Shown piece after piece: positions 4,703-6,084 of a stretch of DNA of 6,084 bases. The translations under genes were made by a program, and so were the position numbers. The notes beneath the pieces are model-generated. The model worked only from the letters and a program-made list of their open reading frames with translations, was not told the origin of the DNA and did no database searches. Each line of letters starts with the position of its first letter. Positions within the stretch are counted from its first letter, which is position 1. This DNA is from Methanobacteriaceae archaeon. GTDB lineage: Archaea; Methanobacteriota; Methanobacteria; Methanobacteriales; Methanobacteriaceae. The DNA is taken from NCBI GenBank assembly GCA_030681145.1, contig JAUXXK010000381.1:1-6084 (forward strand). The letters are read 5' to 3'.

Positions 4703-6084
4703 ATGGAACACAAAAACCAGAATAAATGGGGGGCAGTTATAGTTGCCTGTATGGCTATTTTTATCATTGTTTTAGATTCTTCAGCCATGAATGTAGCAAT
4801 AACAACTTTGGTTGTAGAATTAAATACTACTTTATCATCTATTCAAGCCATAATTGCCTTATATGCTTTAATAATTGCTTCATTTATGTTGTTGGGGAGT
4901 AAAATTCAAGATATTTTGGGTAGAAAGAAAACGTTTCTTTTAGGATTATTTATTTATGGAACTGGAACAACAATAGCAACTTTTAGTGTCAATGCAACTA
5001 TGCTTATGGTGGGATGGGCATTTTTCGAAGGTATTGGTGCTGCCTTGATGCTGCCGGCCACAACTACTCTGGTAAGCTCTAGTTACGAAGGCAAAGATAA
5101 AGTAACTGCTTTCGGAATTTGGGGCGGTATAGCTGCGATGGGTGCTGCCATAGGACCAATAATCGGTGGAATTTTTACCACATTCCTTACTTGGAGGCTG
5201 GTTTTTGGATCTGAACTGATATTTATTGTAGCCATATTATTATTCAGACATTATTTAACAGAATCAAAACCAACCCTAAAATGGAAAGACTTAGACATCA
5301 TAGGCGCAATTTTATCCATATTATCACTAATAATGGTTGTAATGGGAATATTATTCCTTACAAAGCCTCAAAACTGGGGATATGTTGTAACTTTAATTGT
5401 TTCTGGTGTAATCCTGTTTATAATATTCCTATTATGGCAGAGAAGAAGAATTAACCATGGCTTAGAACCGCTCTCAGATATATCTCTCCTAAAAAATAAA
5501 GTGTTTGGATTGGGGAACATAAACTCAGTTATTACTCAAATACCTCTGGCAGGTTTTCTTTTTATAATACCAGTATTCCTACAGCAGGTAACAAAATTAA
5601 ATGCTTTTGACACGGGTTTGGCTCTGTTACCAGCTTCAATCGCCATATTACTATTATCAATACTTGGTGCACGAATATCATCATTTTTAGATAGCAAATA
5701 CATCATCATGGTTGGTTTCATTGTTTCCGCATTAGGAACATTTATATTGGGCGGTGTATTCAATGTAAATACACAAATAATGGATATCGTGCCTGGAACG
5801 ATTGTTTTTGGGATGGGAATAGGCCTTTTACTTTCACAGTTAACCAATTTAACTATGGATGCAGCTAGAGCTGATCAAGAAACTGATGCTTCTGGTTTTT
5901 TAAATTCCTTTAAAAATTTAGGATATTCAATGGGAACTGCTTTAATAGGTGTTTTACTATTAGTTGGAATATTTGGTGGACTAACAGCAAATATAGAATC
6001 ATCGGGCCAATTTGATAATATGACAACCCAAGAGATTCAAGATGGCCTATTTAATTATGTGGAAAAGATGCAGACTAGTGCCCC
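4703..6084 (+). CDS. Major facilitator superfamily transporter, DHA2 (14-TM) type, 3' end outside window
   Basis: The frame is open from ATG 4703 to the window edge (460 full codons). It encodes a polytopic protein with about 13 visible membrane segments, the first at about 11-33 and the last at about 402-425, as expected for the 14-TM drug:H+ antiporter family with one segment still to come. LDSSAMNVAITTL (24-36) is the TM1 motif (LDxTxVNVAL), GSKIQDILGRKK (65-76) is motif A between TM2 and TM3, and GAAIGPIIGG (147-156) is the antiporter motif C in TM5. The TM4 motif B is unusual: EGIGAALMLPA is present but the expected Arg is Ala106 and the Gln is Glu109. WRLVFGSELIF (164-174) replaces the usual WRW-F-NVP segment. 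Export of a small toxic compound in exchange for protons is the family role; the substrate cannot be read from sequence. The start is supported by AGTGA about four bases upstream (4694-4698), spaced like the site before 1690. It is divergent from the YbjQ pair. Confidence 0.88.
   Translation, partial: MEHKNQNKWGAVIVACMAIFIIVLDSSAMNVAITTLVVELNTTLSSIQAIIALYALIIASFMLLGSKIQDILGRKKTFLLGLFIYGTGTTIATFSVNATMLMVGWAFFEGIGAALMLPATTTLVSSSYEGKDKVTAFGIWGGIAAMGAAIGPIIGGIFTTFLTWRLVFGSELIFIVAILLFRHYLTESKPTLKWKDLDIIGAILSILSLIMVVMGILFLTKPQNWGYVVTLIVSGVILFIIFLLWQRRRINHGLEPLSDISLLKNKVFGLGNINSVITQIPLAGFLFIIPVFLQQVTKLNAFDTGLALLPASIAILLLSILGARISSFLDSKYIIMVGFIVSALGTFILGGVFNVNTQIMDIVPGTIVFGMGIGLLLSQLTNLTMDAARADQETDASGFLNSFKNLGYSMGTALIGVLLLVGIFGGLTANIESSGQFDNMTTQEIQDGLFNYVEKMQTSA

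Noticed and set aside
5536..5847. Minus-strand open frame of about 103 codons opposite the transporter
   Set aside because: It is antisense to a clear transporter reading frame, has no ribosome binding site and its translation looks like shadow sequence.

Overview
The window looks like part of a methanogenic archaeal chromosome, most likely Methanobacteriales (Methanobacterium-like). This is inferred from the very AT-rich base composition, an exported beta-helix "adhesin-like" protein with an Ig-like domain and C-terminal anchor typical of that order, archaeal Shine-Dalgarno sites (one is a perfect AGGAGGTGA), a probable leaderless start, and oligo-T transcription ends. No phage, transposase, CRISPR or tRNA signature was seen.

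Layout. Positions 1-633 hold no credible protein gene. They contain two pairs of 12-bp tandem repeats with a shared consensus, a GC-richer island that folds into several nested stems and is followed by an oligo-T run (a possible small RNA), and a TATA-like promoter. At 634-1356 (+) lies an acetolactate decarboxylase with an N-terminal membrane anchor. Its 3' end is the first unit of a three-copy ~46-bp tandem repeat. At 1690-3120 (+) lies a secreted, beta-helical, membrane-anchored surface protein behind a strong ribosome binding site and a 17-bp palindrome. An oligo-T terminator and a 10-bp-arm inverted repeat separate it from a convergent two-gene minus-strand cluster. That cluster is a small soluble YbjQ/DUF74 protein (4220-4546) followed by a membrane-anchored protein with a C-terminal YbjQ-like domain (3334-4179). 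A divergent promoter region (4547-4702) then leads to a 14-TM-type major facilitator (DHA2) transporter at 4703, which runs off the end of the window.

How the genes relate. The two YbjQ-family genes are almost certainly co-transcribed and may form a mixed or membrane-tethered oligomer. The decarboxylase and the adhesin-like protein are both predicted to act outside the cytoplasmic membrane, but the sequence gives no reason to join them into one pathway; each seems to have its own promoter. The transporter is divergent from the YbjQ pair and could share control through an inverted repeat in the common intergenic region. The most notable points are the exported, sequon-rich decarboxylase that lacks the usual acidic C-terminal tail, the tandem repeat that coincides with that missing tail, the structured RNA candidate at about 137-317, and the paired soluble and membrane YbjQ proteins.
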